Origin: Adiantum capillus-veneris
Taxonomy: Eukaryota > Streptophyta > Polypodiopsida > Polypodiales > Pteridaceae
Assembly (NCBI GenBank): GCA_014529385.2
Contig: CM043947.1
Span: 120,294,891-120,358,890, forward strand
DNA length: 64,000 nucleotides
Direction: 5' to 3'
Under the pieces are notes generated by a model. It was not told where the DNA came from, did no database searches, and saw only the letters and a list, made by a program, of their open reading frames with translations. Both the position numbers and the translations under genes were made by a program. How positions within the stretch are numbered: the stretch's first letter is position 1; each line of letters starts with the position of its first letter. Of this stretch, positions 29,453 to 41,034 are shown one piece after another.

Positions 29453-32400
29453 TTAGTTGGAGCTCGAATATGATGAGCTCTCCTCTGAACCATCCTTAGC
29501 ATTGATTTCACCAACATATGGCTGTGAAAGACGACATTGGTAGGCCTTCAATCGCCAACCATTTACCGGGGTCTGATGTACCTTACCATCTAGGTCACCT
29601 AGTTGGTAACTACCATTTGAGAACCTCTGTATCACTACAAAAGGGCCTTCCCACTTAAGCAAGAACTTACCATCCTTCCTGCGATTAAAGCGATTGTCGT
29701 ATCTGAGCACTAAAGAACCTTCCTTGATACCTTTCTTGACAAGGTTGCGATTGAACTTCTTTCGTTTCTTCTCTGCCTGGGTTGCATAGTACTTCACTGC
29801 TGACTCTCGGTCTAGCCCTAACCTCTCCAAATCGATGATTCTTCCTAAAGAACCTTCCTTGATACCTTTCTTGACAAGGTTGCGATTGAACTTCTTTCGT
29901 TTCTTCTCTGCCTGGGCTGCATAGTACTTCACTGCTGACTCTCGATCTAGCCCTAACCTCTCCAAATCGATGATTCTTCCTTCCACCTGCTTCTCTTGAC
30001 TATCCTCTTGATGTGCTTTTAGAACTCGGAGGCTCGCTAGCTCCACTTCTATAGGCAATAGTGCCTCTTGCCCGTAAACCAAGTGAAAAGGTGTATACCC
30101 CAAGGATGTTTTAAAGGATGTTCTATAGGCGCAAAGTGCTGCATCTAGGTGTTTGTCCCATGCCTTAGGATGTAAATGCACTTGCTTAGTGATGATTTTA
30201 CATATAAGACCATTTACCTTTTCCACAAGACCATTGCACTGAGGGTAGTATGGTGTAGAGTGCCTACGCTTGATTTTTAACTTGCTCATCAATTGCCCGA
30301 CTAAATCAGCTCAAAATCCCGGTCCCCTATCCGAGAGAATCTCCAAAGGTGTGCCAAAACGGTAACAAAGGCATTCAAAAATGAAATCACTCACGTCCTT
30401 GGCTGTGATGCGCTTTGTAGGACGAGCTTCGGTCCATCTGGTCATGTACTCCACCCCCATAATGATGTATTCCTTCCCTGATTGAGTGCAAGGTAGTGGC
30501 CCTATTGCATCTATCCCCCACTTTTCAAATGGCCCATAGGTTTTGATTGGATGCTGATTTTCATGGGTAAGACGCCTTGGTCCAGCTTTTTGGCAAACCT
30601 CACATGTGCGGCACCAATGTTGTACATCTCGATGGAGGCTTGGCTACTTGAACCCTGCTTGTAAAATCTTTCTGCTAGTAATCTCTTGTGCAAAGTGGCC
30701 ACCACACACACCTTCATGACAACTAAACAAAATATCCTTTATCTCTTGGGATGCAGGAACTCTCCTTAAGACAGCATCTTTCCCTCTACAATACAAGTCC
30801 TCATTCACTAAGCTATCGCTGGTAGCCTTTTTTTCCAACCACCTACGTTCACTTTTACTCATACCAGAGGGTGCTTCACAATGCTCAAGAAAGTAAAGTA
30901 AATCATGCAGCTCCTCCTTTCCCTGGTATAAAGGACTTTTCACAAGGATAGCACCTACTATGAGAGTTTGTAGTTCTTCAACAGCTAAGGCATCTGCTTC
31001 TCGATTTTGATCTCTAGGTACAAAGTGCACTCGAACTTCTTTAAAACCCTTCAACAAGGCCTTTTCTTCCCTCATCTTAACAGACAATTTGTCATTTTTA
31101 CAGGCCCATACACCAACCATTTGCTTAACAATCAACATGGAGTCACTAAAAACATTTAGCTTTGTGATGCCCTGAGAAAGACAACATTGCAACCCTAAAA
31201 CAAGGGCATGGTACTCTGCCTCATTGTTAGAATGAACCTCTTTTAGATGAAACCCTTTTGCAAAGATCTTCTCCTTCTCTGGACCTAATATTACTATGCC
31301 TGCTGATGCCTTGTCTTTGGTCCTCTTGTAAGCCCCATCAAAATACAGACTGTGTGCTCCCAGTAGAACTTCAGGCTCCGGGATAGGCGGTACCTTACTA
31401 GGTGCCTCTTTCTTGGCCTTCTCATAACACCTTTGTGTGAGGACATCTGCCAAACAAGCACGGGTGGAATCCTCTACTTGTAGTGTGTAGTCAAACTCTT
31501 GAATCTGCACCACCCACTTTGCTATTCTTTGAGACAATTCCATGTGTTGTAGGGCATATGGAAAAACCTCCTCAGTTGTGATCACCACAAATTGTCTCGG
31601 AAGTAAGTAAGCCCGAAACTTCTCCACTGCAAACTTAAGAGCTAGCACCAATTGCTCAGTTGCGCTGAAACCCTTTTTAGCAGCTGTCATCACTCTACTA
31701 GAGAAGTAGACTGGTCTCATGAGAGATGTCTTTGGGTCTTTTTGCATCAAGACAGCTCCTAGAGCTTCTGGACCTACACTAGGATTTACATAGAATAATT
31801 CACCCCATGTGGGTTGTAGGACGACAGGCAATGAGCTCAAAATGGTTTTAACTTCTTGAAAGCACCTTTCACCCTCCTCACTCCATGTCAATGTAGTGTG
31901 TTTAGTGAGCTGCTACAAAGGATAGATTGCCTGAGAAAGGAGATGTATGAATCGTCCCATGTAGCGAACCTTTTGAATGAAGGAGACTAGTTGCCTCACG
32001 TTTGAAGGAGTAGGTAAAGCTAACAATGTCTTTACCTTTTCAGGGTCAGCCTCAATACCATCTTGAGACACAACATGGCCTAGTAGAGTGACCTTGCTCT
32101 CACCTATGTGGCACTTGTCTTTATTCAATTGCCCACCCAATTGGGCCAGATGGGTGAAACCTTCATCAACCTTGGACAGATGTACTTCCCTAGAGCTGTA
32201 AATGCAAAAATCATCAATGAAGACTCGTATGGACTTACCAAAGTAAGGTTGAAACACCAAGTTCATAAACCTCTGGAAAGTAGCTGGGGCATTAGTTAAA
32301 CCAAAAGGCATAACTCTATAAGCAAAACACCCCCAAGGTGTTATGAAGGTAGTCTTTCTTTGGTCTTCATCTGCAATTCTGATTTGGAAGTAGCCTGAGT

Positions 32401-34801
32401 ACCCATCACACACTGTGTACCTTTCATGACCAGCCACTTCATTTAGTATTTCATCTTGAAAAGGCAAAGGAAAATGGTCCCTTTTTGTGGCTGCGTTTAG
32501 AGGCTTGTAATCCACACATACCCTCCACTTCCCATTTTTCTTTGGTGCTACCACAACTGGAGACACCCACTCAGAATCTTCCACTGGGTAGATAAATCCT
32601 TCCTTGAGTAATCTTTTTACTTCTTTTAAGAGTGCATCTTGTTGCACTAGCCCTAATCTCCTTAGCCTTTGCACCATTGGTTTGGCACCTTCCTTTAATT
32701 GGATATGGTGTTGGGTTACCGTCACTCCTTTAATGTGCTCGTAATCAGTTATAAAGAGGCCAGCATGCTTCTTTAGTACCTGCAAATAGGGTTCTCTCTC
32801 TTCTTCTAGTAGGTCCTTAGCTAGCATCTCCTCTAAGCCTGTGGCTTCTTCCTTGTTTAGAGAGTCTTGACCACCTTCTCCTTCTGGGTTTCGCAGTATT
32901 ATACCCATGACTTCCAAAGAGCTAGAATCCTCCTCAAATGACTCATCCTCAGATGAAGAGCAGCTGCTTGTGCTCCATTCATCCATAGAAGTCTCCATCT
33001 CTAGGTCTTGTTGTCTACCCTGCTTCATGTCATACACAATTTTTTGTTGCTTGCCACCTACCTTATGATTTGGTCGCAACTCAAGGGAACCTGTCTCCCA
33101 ATCTTGCCTAGCTTTCATAGCCATAAGCCAAGGTCTTCCAAGGATTAGCGGATAGCCCTCCCCCTTAGTTGGGATCACATAAGCATCAATTGAGATTGCA
33201 ACACCAAAAGCTGAAACCTTCACTCCATTAACCTTTCCCACACAAGCCACCCTTACATTATTTGCCATCTTAGCTTGTAAGGAAGTTTGCTCGTTTACTT
33301 CCAGACCCAACCTGTGCATTAATTTCTCTGTCATAACACAAATCTCGGCTCCACCATCTACGTACACATTGGAGACTCGCTGACTCTTAATCTTTGCATC
33401 AATGACTCGCACAATATCCTTCATGCCTCTTGCACTAATAGTCCCAACTGACTTTGCCTTAGCCCTCCTGGTGCTGACCATCTTAGACCAGGTTCTACGC
33501 ATCTTTGGGGAAAGGTGGAGGAGTTGCTGCCATGAAATCTTTGGTCCTTGCTTACTCACATCTGCTACCAGGTCGTAAGGTATGGATCCTACCCCAAGTG
33601 GAAAGTCTTCTACTCCTATGTGCCTCCTTGACCTAATCTTCCTTTTCTTGTCTCCTATCACTTGGGAGGAACCCTCATTCCCTTTATCCGGCTCTGAAGC
33701 TTCCATTTCATCAGTTCTTTGTCTCCTAACTCTCTTTATTGGCATGGCAACAGCTTCCTCCATTTTTTCTTTCCCTTTATCCTTACCATTGTCAAGACTT
33801 ATGACAGAGACAGCCCTGTCCTCCCCTCCCGATGGTAGTGGAGGAATCTCTGCTGGTGCTTGTGGTGGTGGAGGAGGGGGTCTCAATATTTGGATTGGTG
33901 GAGCCACGTGTGCATTTTGTCCATTTAGTGGCCTAGCTCGAGGAGGAGTGACTTGCTGGCGAGGAGGCCGTCTTTGATTACCATTTCCTTGATAGCGTCG
34001 TGGATGGGGGCAATAATACATGCCGTGACCTACCTCTCCACAGTTGTAGCAAATGTACTCACGTGCTTGCCTTTGTCCTTCTTGTCTATTTCGTTCATTT
34101 CCTGGCTGGGGAGCCCTTACACCTTGAACCAGATTGATGGACAGGCTCTCTAGTTGATTGGTGATTTGTTGAAGTAATTCTTGTTGAGAGGTCTCTTGGT
34201 CTGTCGCTCTTGTCCCTGCTACTACCCTTGCCGTAGGTTGAGCTAGCGGTGGAGGCTCCATTCCCCCTTGTAGTTGAGCTTGGAATTTTAACTTCCTATC
34301 CTTCTCCCTTGCATAAGTCATAGCTTTATCAAAGGTATCTGGGAATTTACCTTTTACCTTTTCTCGAAGGATGGGGTAAAGCCCTGCCAAGAAACAGTCC
34401 TTCTTTAGGCATTCTGGCGCCCTTTCTCCTTCACCTAGTGATGCACACCATTTCTCCCACAGGTTGGAAAAATTTCCTTCATAGCTTCTATAGTCATTGG
34501 GTGATGTTTGGCGTAGCTCTAAGAGCTGTCTCCATATCTCTTTTGGAGGCTCATGGCGGCGAAATTCTTCGATGAAGGCCATCTTTAAGGACTCCCAGTC
34601 TCTTCTTTCTTCAGGTGCCAAAGTTTGATACCATAATTTTGCACCTTCCCTCAAGACCAAAGGAAAGGCCCTTAACTTAGTAGCTTCGTCATCCCTTCCC
34701 GATACCAGAAAGGCCATTTCCAAATTATCCAAAAAGTCTAGAGCAACCTCCCCAGGATTACCATAAAAATTAGGGAAGGCCATAAGTGAGAGAGTAAACA
34801 A
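29453..34801 (-). pseudogene. gag-pol: Tat-lineage Ty3/gypsy gag-pro-pol, one frame with three nonsense codons
   Basis: A single frame of about 1,783 codons. The Gag core is in residues 1-190 (the better start may be Met7, MAFPNFYG). Zinc knuckle CYNCGEVGHGMYYC is at 251-264, protease DGGA at 482-485 and LILGRPW at 552-558, RT at about 700-900 with FIDD at 861-864. A first RNase H has its first Asp replaced (YVNPS). A second RNase H has a full acidic set (LYFDGAYKR, NEAEYHAL, FSDS, READALA). Integrase HHCC, core and GPF tail (KWEGPFVV) follow. The double RNase H is the hallmark of the plant Tat group. Stops: TAG at about 31910, TAG at about 30643, TGA at about 30315. No frameshift was seen. 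Confidence 0.92.
29711..29980 (-). repeat. 135-bp in-frame tandem duplication in Tat integrase
   Basis: Two copies (29711-29845, 29846-29980) of a 45-residue stretch containing IIDLERLGLDRESAVKYY and EKKRKKFNRNLVKKG lie before the GPF tail. They differ by a few bases. The duplication keeps the frame. Confidence 0.93.
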
Positions 34802-34874
34802 TTACACAAACAGCTCCAAGTTATTTTAAAATAGAGTATGGTAATTACAATTTGGAGCTTTAGCACAACTTAGC

Positions 34875-35114
34875 TCAAAATAGGATGAAGATCGACACAT
34901 CAAAGGAATGGTAATAGTCTAGTAAGGATAGAATGACAGGATGAGGAGAGCGCAAGATTTCCCCAAGTCTCTCGGCTCCAAACAACAGGGCTATTCTTTG
35001 CTGATAAAAGATTTTTCTATCAATACAAATATTCACACGGATATGACGCACAAAATGGAAAGGAAACATGCGGGGATCATCATTCTCATTATTGGCATCC
35101 ATACTTACACACAA
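34875..35114 (-). CDS. Small ORF between Tat 5' ORF and gag (79 aa)
   Basis: The peptide includes VNICIDRKIFYQQRI and LFGAERLGE, matched in the + Tat copy at 21010-21170. It starts just below the end of the 5' ORF (35119) and ends about 75 bases before gag. Function unknown. Conservation could reflect coding or a structured leader. Confidence 0.4.
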   Translation of the reverse strand: MCVSMDANNENDDPRMFPFHFVRHIRVNICIDRKIFYQQRIALLFGAERLGEILRSPHPVILSLLDYYHSFDVSIFILF

Positions 35115-35118
35115 GAGC

Positions 35119-35703
35119 CTAGCTTAGTTGCACCACCTTGGGGCCAATGAGCCTGATCAGCCACAGAAGGTCAGCACCTCGGATCACTTCGACTCTTCCT
35201 GATGAATCTGTGAAGACGTAAGGCGTGATGGCAACACTTTGTACAATGCTGAGCCTTTTAGCAAGCAAAAATTGGATGCTATTACCATAATCAGCATGAC
35301 GAATGAAAGTGACACCATTAATGTGCAGCACATCATCAACTAAGATAGTTTCCTTAGATTGAGATAACTTCTTGAAAATTAGCAGCAAAGGTAGGGCAGG
35401 GAGGCTTTTCACCCTGTCTCCAAAGCACTTTGGACAATATCCAAAGTGATCTTCACGCGGACAGGAGGTTGGCTTGGGATTGGTGGTTTCTGGATTCACA
35501 AAGTGCACAGGGAGCACTCGCAGACGGGCGACAATCTTGTAGGCAAGCCTTCGCCTCTTTGCTTCAGAAGGATTTAGGGGTGAGAGTCGTGGTTGCAAGT
35601 TGGAGGTTGAAGTTGGTTGCTCACTAGCATTTTTCTTGCCTGTAGTGGTCATGTAATCCCTTATTAATGAGATTAAGCCAAATGTTACCTTACGCTTGAG
35701 CAC
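35119..35703 (-). CDS. Tat 5' ORF, main part (194 aa)
   Basis: Unknown protein encoded upstream of gag on the same strand. Visible features are a basic EAKRRRLAYKI segment, RVLPVHFVN, a possible metal site CPREDHFGYCPKCFG, LPALPLLLIFKKL, and VTFIRHADYGN. The + copy at 20409-20930 keeps most of these, though not the second Cys of CPKC. The N-terminal methionine is not shared between copies; the protein may begin in the 35929 frame and be joined by frameshift or splicing. Confidence 0.6.
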   Translation of the reverse strand: MLKRKVTFGLISLIRDYMTTTGKKNASEQPTSTSNLQPRLSPLNPSEAKRRRLAYKIVARLRVLPVHFVNPETTNPKPTSCPREDHFGYCPKCFGDRVKSLPALPLLLIFKKLSQSKETILVDDVLHINGVTFIRHADYGNSIQFLLAKRLSIVQSVAITPYVFTDSSGRVEVIRGADLLWLIRLIGPKVVQLS

Positions 35704-35929
35704 GCGCTGCGGCCTTGGGCCACTTAGGTGTAGAGGTGATCTTCCTCCTCTTAGTCGGCTCCTCAGGAAAGAGAGGTATGGTGATGCTTTCTCTTCCCTT
35801 AATGTGTGTCACAGTACCTTCGTGTATGTTGATGTAGAATATTTCAAGCTCGTGTGTGCTGGAGGTTTCTGGAGCACTCATAGGTTGAGAGGAGAGGTAT
35901 ATCAAGCTCTTCTTCTCACTCTCCTTCAT
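35690..35929 (-). CDS. Tat 5' ORF, N-terminal part (79 aa)
   Basis: Ends in STPKWPKAAARAQA and overlaps the next frame by 14 bases. The matching + strand peptide is 20197-20412. In both copies the phase break comes right after the STPKWPK block, and GTAAGG follows, which resembles a 5' splice site. The likely start, MSAPETSS, is at about 35884. Confidence 0.5.
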   Translation of the reverse strand: MKESEKKSLIYLSSQPMSAPETSSTHELEIFYINIHEGTVTHIKGRESITIPLFPEEPTKRRKITSTPKWPKAAARAQA

Positions 35930-36136
35930 TGGCGATGATCACGAACAAGGCATGTAGAAGAACTTACTTCTTGAATTTCAATGACACTGCAACCTGGTAA
36001 CAAGACCTTGATGAAAGATTTTAAGGCCTCTAAAGCCTCCTCCTCTTCTGTTCTCCAATTTGCAAACTCCTCACGCCATTCGTCCATGTTGTAGATTGCA
36101 CATCTTCATTGCTTGTGGACTAAAGGTCTGTGTAGC
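35930..36136. other. Tat leader, no ORF recognised
   Basis: Sequence between the PBS and the 5' ORF on the minus strand. Confidence 0.5.
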
Positions 36137-36156
36137 CCTCCTCAGTGGGGTCACCA
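36137..36156 (-). other. Candidate primer-binding site TGGTGACCCCACTGAGG
   Basis: On the minus strand LTR end CGCTATCA is followed by TTTTGGTGACCCCACTGAGG. The same layout is seen near 10052 and 19902. tRNA not assigned. Confidence 0.6.
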
Positions 36157-36159
36157 AAA

Positions 36160-37230
36160 TGATAGCGAGAAAAAGAGCAGTGCAATCAGGTGGCCTCTGT
36201 ACTCGTGCACACTCCACAAACCACGCCTCATGCAAACAAGCAAAGAACAAAACAAAGGGGGCACCACCCTAAATTAAGAGGTTTAGGGACCTCACACATA
36301 GTGCACATAGGCAAGTGAGACTTCTGGCATTATGATGGCATCAAAAAATATGGCAAAACACATAGAAACGAAGCTTAGGGACCTTATGTAGCATATATAT
36401 ACACAAGACATCAGCTTAACAATACAACGGCATCTGATCATACATAAAAAGGATATAGAGAAGCAAGCCAAGGATGGCATAATCCCTTGTCAAAAACAAT
36501 CAACCCAGCAAGTAGGTATGATCCTACTAGCAACACATCAATACCTCAGAGAATGATGGCGAGGATAGTGGCCATGGAGCATGAGAGAAGACTCCTTATT
36601 TAGGTTTTAGGGCTAGTAATGTAGCATACTAGAGGGAGAGAGAGAGAGGGAGAGAGAGTAGAGCTCCATCCATAGCTCCTCGTTGTGAGCAATGTCGTCA
36701 TAGCTTCATTGCTTGGTGAAGTGGGTGAAGTGTTGGTTTTGAGTGAGAGAAGGCCTCCTTATATAGGTTTCTGAGAGGGTTTAGGATTAGGGATAAACAT
36801 GCTTAAATCCACTGATTGGGGTTACTTTTTGCTTAGGGTGGTCAACAGATTGAGGTCACCTGATATGTCACCATCAAGATATTCTCTAGAGTGATGTGAG
36901 AGGGGAGGGTAAATGCTGATTTTTCTGATTGTGACACATGGGGATAAGGCCTTGACCAGCATTTAAGAGCAGGTAAGGTGGCTGTTGAAACAGGAGGTTC
37001 TGCACATGCCAGGGGGGGACCTGCTGGGTCCTCCTCAATATCAAATTCTCAAAAAATCCTCAACCATGGCTTCTTTTGACATGTGTTCTTTGAAAAAATC
37101 AGCATGTCTCTTTTCAACTCAAAAGTCTTTATCCCTGTAGACTCACCTTTACCATAAGATTTTCCCCTTTTCTCCTCCTGTAACTGCATTGTTGATGCCC
37201 AATCACTGCTTCTAGTAACAGTGAACTGTT
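36160..37230 (-). mobile_element. 5' LTR of minus Tat element (outer boundary unresolved)
   Basis: The inner end is at 36160. A TATA box (CCTATATAAGG) is at 36757-36767, and a second similar block (CTCCTTATTTAGG, about 36592) may be a duplicated promoter. A GA-rich tract lies at 36633-36658. The outer (U3) end was not found, and no matching 3' LTR is visible below 29453. Confidence 0.5.
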
Positions 37231-37233
37231 ACC

Positions 37234-37372
37234 TACCAAATACTTATGGTGCAGTAAAAAATATTTACCATGGGTAAAAAAAGTTACTGTAGGTAAAAAG
37301 TGATTTGTATTTACCATGTAGGTGAAAAATATTTATTGTAGGTAAAAAATATTTACTGTTGGTAAAAAAGTG
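37234..37372. repeat. Short palindromic tandem repeats, TTTAC...GTAAA
   Basis: Five to six imperfect units of about 20 bp with core TATTTACTGTAGGTAAAAA. Several are hairpins, e.g. TTTACCATGGGTAAA (37265-37279). Confidence 0.7.
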
Positions 37373-38290
37373 AAAACGGAGTGTGCTGTGTTGTGAGTCC
37401 ACACGAACATCCTCGTGTAAATTTCACTAGAAATTCACACCTAGAATGGGCTATTCTGTAAGATATAGGTTGTAGGCATGCATAAGAGCTCGTTCCCACG
37501 TATCTTCTGTCCATGGCACTTTTTACTCTTTGGTGCTTGTGAAGTAGATTTTTCTTCTCTTTCGAGATCCCTTGGACTAGAGTATCCTCATCTCCCCAAC
37601 AACTGACTGTGCCTTTATTGCATCTTCAGAAGGGGTCCTAAAAACCATGCATCAGGTGCAAATTTTTAAAACTAGCTAATGCAAGCATCATATTGCAAAA
37701 ATAAAGAAGAAGATTTTGCTAATGATAAAAGGATATAGATTTTCTTTGAGAATGTATAATTGAACAAGCTAGAATTTGCTTAGACTTTATATAAGCAAAA
37801 GCTAAGGAAATTCTTGTGCTAGAGTACTTTCCGACACTTAGGACAAAGATCATTGAGCAATTGTCTACATTGGATTTCTATTTTACTCATCTTTTGTCCA
37901 CAGACTAGTGATTTTATCACTTGTTTGTTTTAGAATGCCACTTGAGCCTACATATCGTTAGAGAGTGTCTTGATGTGAAGCTCTAATCTCTGTACGGCTT
38001 TAGAGTCAATGTCAAACTTGGACCTTTTTTAATATTTAAATTTTGTTGTTGTGAATTCAAGAGTTAATGCATAGGTTGTGTATGAATTGGCCTCTCTTTA
38101 AAGAGAGGATGCAAATTTTGATTCCTTGGAAAATTTATTTATTGAAAGCACATGGTAAGTCTATTCATTATTTCATCTATAACTATACTTCTATACTATA
38201 TATATATCCATACAATGGATCTTATAATTTTAAAGAAAGGAGAGGGCCTCCATGTGTCGGTCAGTGGGGGGTGACATAATAGAAAACCTT
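37373..38290. other. No gene recognised
   Basis: AT-rich sequence between the Tat LTR and the LINE relic. No frame or motif was identified. Confidence 0.4.
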
Positions 38291-38900
38291 ACAAAACATG
38301 GAATCTAGAATTGAAGTGTAAGATTGTAAGAAACGAAAAGCCTTTTGACAATGTAAAGGAAAAAGGCTTTCAAGTTTCGACTATACGTAGATATAGCAAA
38401 AAACAAAAAGGTAATTTTAGAAGAGTTTATTTTTGAAGATATATTTGCATTTTTGGTTGAAAACCAATTGGAGCTCCTTTTCAATGAAAGAATTGTGGGT
38501 ACCTTTGAAGTCAAAAGATCTATAAAACAAGGTTGTCCACTTGGCCCTCTAATGTTCGCAATTGGATCCCATCTCTTGGTTAAATTGCTTGAAGACAATG
38601 CTGCTAAAGGGGTGATTCAATGGTTGGCTCTGCCTAACCTAATAATGACCAACTTTTGGCAAAGTTTTTTTTTACGGATGACGCCTTGCTTTTCCTTAAG
38701 GCTTGCCCCGAGGTTATCATGAAAGCCTTGGAAATTGTGTAGTTAAACTTTTGCCCTAGCCTTAGGATCGAAGTGTAGCATTGAAAAATCAAGATTGATC
38801 TCTCTCTGAGAATGACTTGATGGATCCATCTATGTGGGCCGAGGATATAGTTTCAAAAAAGAAGATATTCTGACACTTGGGAGCCCCTATGGGAGTGGAC
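38291..38900 (+). pseudogene. LINE (L1-like) reverse-transcriptase relic
   Basis: Peptides in shifting phases match non-LTR RT in order: KPFDNV (from KAFDxV), FEVKRSIKQGCPLGPLMFAI (RGxRQGCPLSP-type motif), FFTDDALLFLKACPE (the catalytic FADD box, one Ala changed to Thr), and HLGAPMG after it. Stops and frameshifts are frequent. It covers only the middle of RT. No endonuclease, 3' end or poly-A was seen. Confidence 0.75.
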
Positions 38901-39370
38901 TAATGTTTTTCTTAATGTATTTGTGATTAGGCAGATTATATAAGAGTAGAAACCTTGTTGTAGGAGATCAAGTTAGACACATTTCTACAGAAGAGAGTGT
39001 GAATTAGGGGCTGTTTTTTTACCTTAGAGCTAGTTCCTAAGGAAATTCTATCTAATACTTCTTCTGAGAGATCTTATACCTACATGGCCAACGGTTTCAA
39101 AAGCATGAGTTTCAAAGAGGGGACTAGTATGAGAGTAGGACCATCCCAACATGCACCAACCATGAAACTCTTGTACCTAAAATATCAGTTTGATAATAAA
39201 CATAGTGTACAAATTTATAAGGATGGTATGGATCGCTAGTGCATAAAGCTATAAGAAATACCTAGTGAGTGTTGGAAATAGGGTTGCAGTGAAAAACACA
39301 CAGCTTGGAGAAGACAAAGAAGCTCAAGGCACACAACAAAGAGTAGTATTTCTTGATGCACAAATGAAAA
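38901..39370. other. No gene recognised
   Basis: Sequence between the LINE relic and the truncated copia. It may include decayed LINE sequence. Confidence 0.35.
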
Positions 39371-39371
39371 T

Positions 39372-40945
39372 ATGATCTATCCCTATTGCAATGAGCCTTC
39401 ATGTTACAAGGAAGCAGTGCAAATGAAGGACTCCGGGAATTGGCAATTGGCCATGCAGTCAGAGATGACATCTTTGCATAAAAACCAGACATGGAAGCTA
39501 GTTAAATTACCACAGGGAAAAAAGGCTCTACCCTGTAAATGGGTTTACAGGTATAAGATCACCTCTCATGATAGTTAGCCAAAGTACAAAGCAAGGCTTG
39601 TTGCCAAGGGCTTTAAGCAAGAACAAGGCATTGACTTTGATGAAGTCTTCTCTCCGGTGGTCAAGATGACTACATTGAGATGCTTTCTTGCATTGGTTAC
39701 CATATTAGATTTGGTGTTGCACCAAATGGATGTCAAGACAGTGTTCTTGCATGGTGATTTAGATGTGGAAATTTACATGTAGCAGCCAGAAGGGTTTGTT
39801 GAGAAAGGCAAGGAAGATTGGGTATGCTAGTTGTTAAAGAGTCTTTATGGCTTAAAACAATCACCGAGGGCATGGTACCATAAATTCCACAAGTTTATGC
39901 TTTCTCAAGGCTACAAACGTAGTGAGTTCGATCACTGTCTATATACAAAGAAGGCTAAGGATGGCAGTTGGCTGATCCTTATTTTGTATGTGGATGACAT
40001 GTTGATTGCTGGCAAGCACTTGGAAGAAATTCAGCTTTGAAGTCAAAGATGGAAAAATCGTTTGACATGAAAGACATGGGTGAGGCAAGTCATATACTTG
40101 GTATGCGCATTGAGAGAGACAGATCAAAGAAGTTGATTTGGTTATCTCAAATAGAGTATATTGACAAGGTTTTGCAACGTTTCAATATGGAGAAGGGAAA
40201 GGCACTGAGTGTTCCATTGCCACCATATGTGAAACTTAGCAAACAAGATTGTCCTTTGTCTGAGGAAGAACAGGATGAAATGGATAAGATTCCATATGCA
40301 TCTGCAGTGGGTAGTTTGATGTATGCAATGATTGCTACTCGCCCAGACATTGCATTTGCAGTGGGAGTAGTAAGTCGATACATGTCAAACCTAGGAAAGA
40401 AACATTGGGAGGCAGTGAAAGGAATATTGAGATACCTGAAAGCTACAAAGAGTATGCGTATATGCTATGGGAGTCAGGAGCTAAGTGTAAAGGGTTTTAC
40501 AGACTCAGATTATGCAGGTGACTTAGACAACCGAAGGTCTACGTCAGGGTATGTCTTTACATTGGCTGGTGGAGCAGTATCATGGCGTTCTAGATTACAA
40601 GATTGTGTTACTCAATCTACTACAGAGGCTGAATATGTTGCAGCATCAGAGGCATGCAAAGAATCAATTTGGCTTAATCGACTAGTAACAGATTTGGGAA
40701 TCAAAGAAGAGATGCCTGTGTTATATTGTGATAGTCAAAGTGCTATACAATTGGCTCGCAATCCAATTTATCACTCAAAGACAAAGCATGTGGATGTGAA
40801 GTATCATTTCATCAGGGAAATGCTCAAGGATAAGCAACTTCAGCTTGTCAAAGTTCACACCACAGAAGATCCTGCTGATCTACTTACAAAAGGACTTCCC
40901 TCAGAGAGCTTTGCGCATTTTCGCAAGCAGTTAGGTGTAGGGTAG
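39372..40945 (+). pseudogene. pol: Copia RT-RNase H remnant
   Basis: It begins at the EPSCYKEA segment before RT. There are in-frame stops at 39576, about 39779 and about 39828, and a one-base deletion near 40035. RT keeps YVDDM (about 39990). The RNase H part (40037-40945, 302 codons) is uninterrupted and has TDSDYAGDLD, STTEAEYVA and YCDSQSAI. Confidence 0.9.
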
Positions 40946-41034
40946 TACATCACTTCTCTACATCTCTTGTATATTAGCTTGTATAGTAGCTTCTCTCACA
41001 CTTAAAGTACCACATTGGACTTTAAGTGGGAGGT

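Noticed and set aside
33582-33977. 131-codon frame on + and similar frames antisense to pol genes
   Set aside because: Antisense shadows of Tat and copia coding sequence.
27595-36160. Minus Tat element as one unit with 3' LTR at 27595
   Set aside because: Sequence next to 36160 and below 27595 does not match at either LTR end, so the pair cannot be the two LTRs of one insertion.
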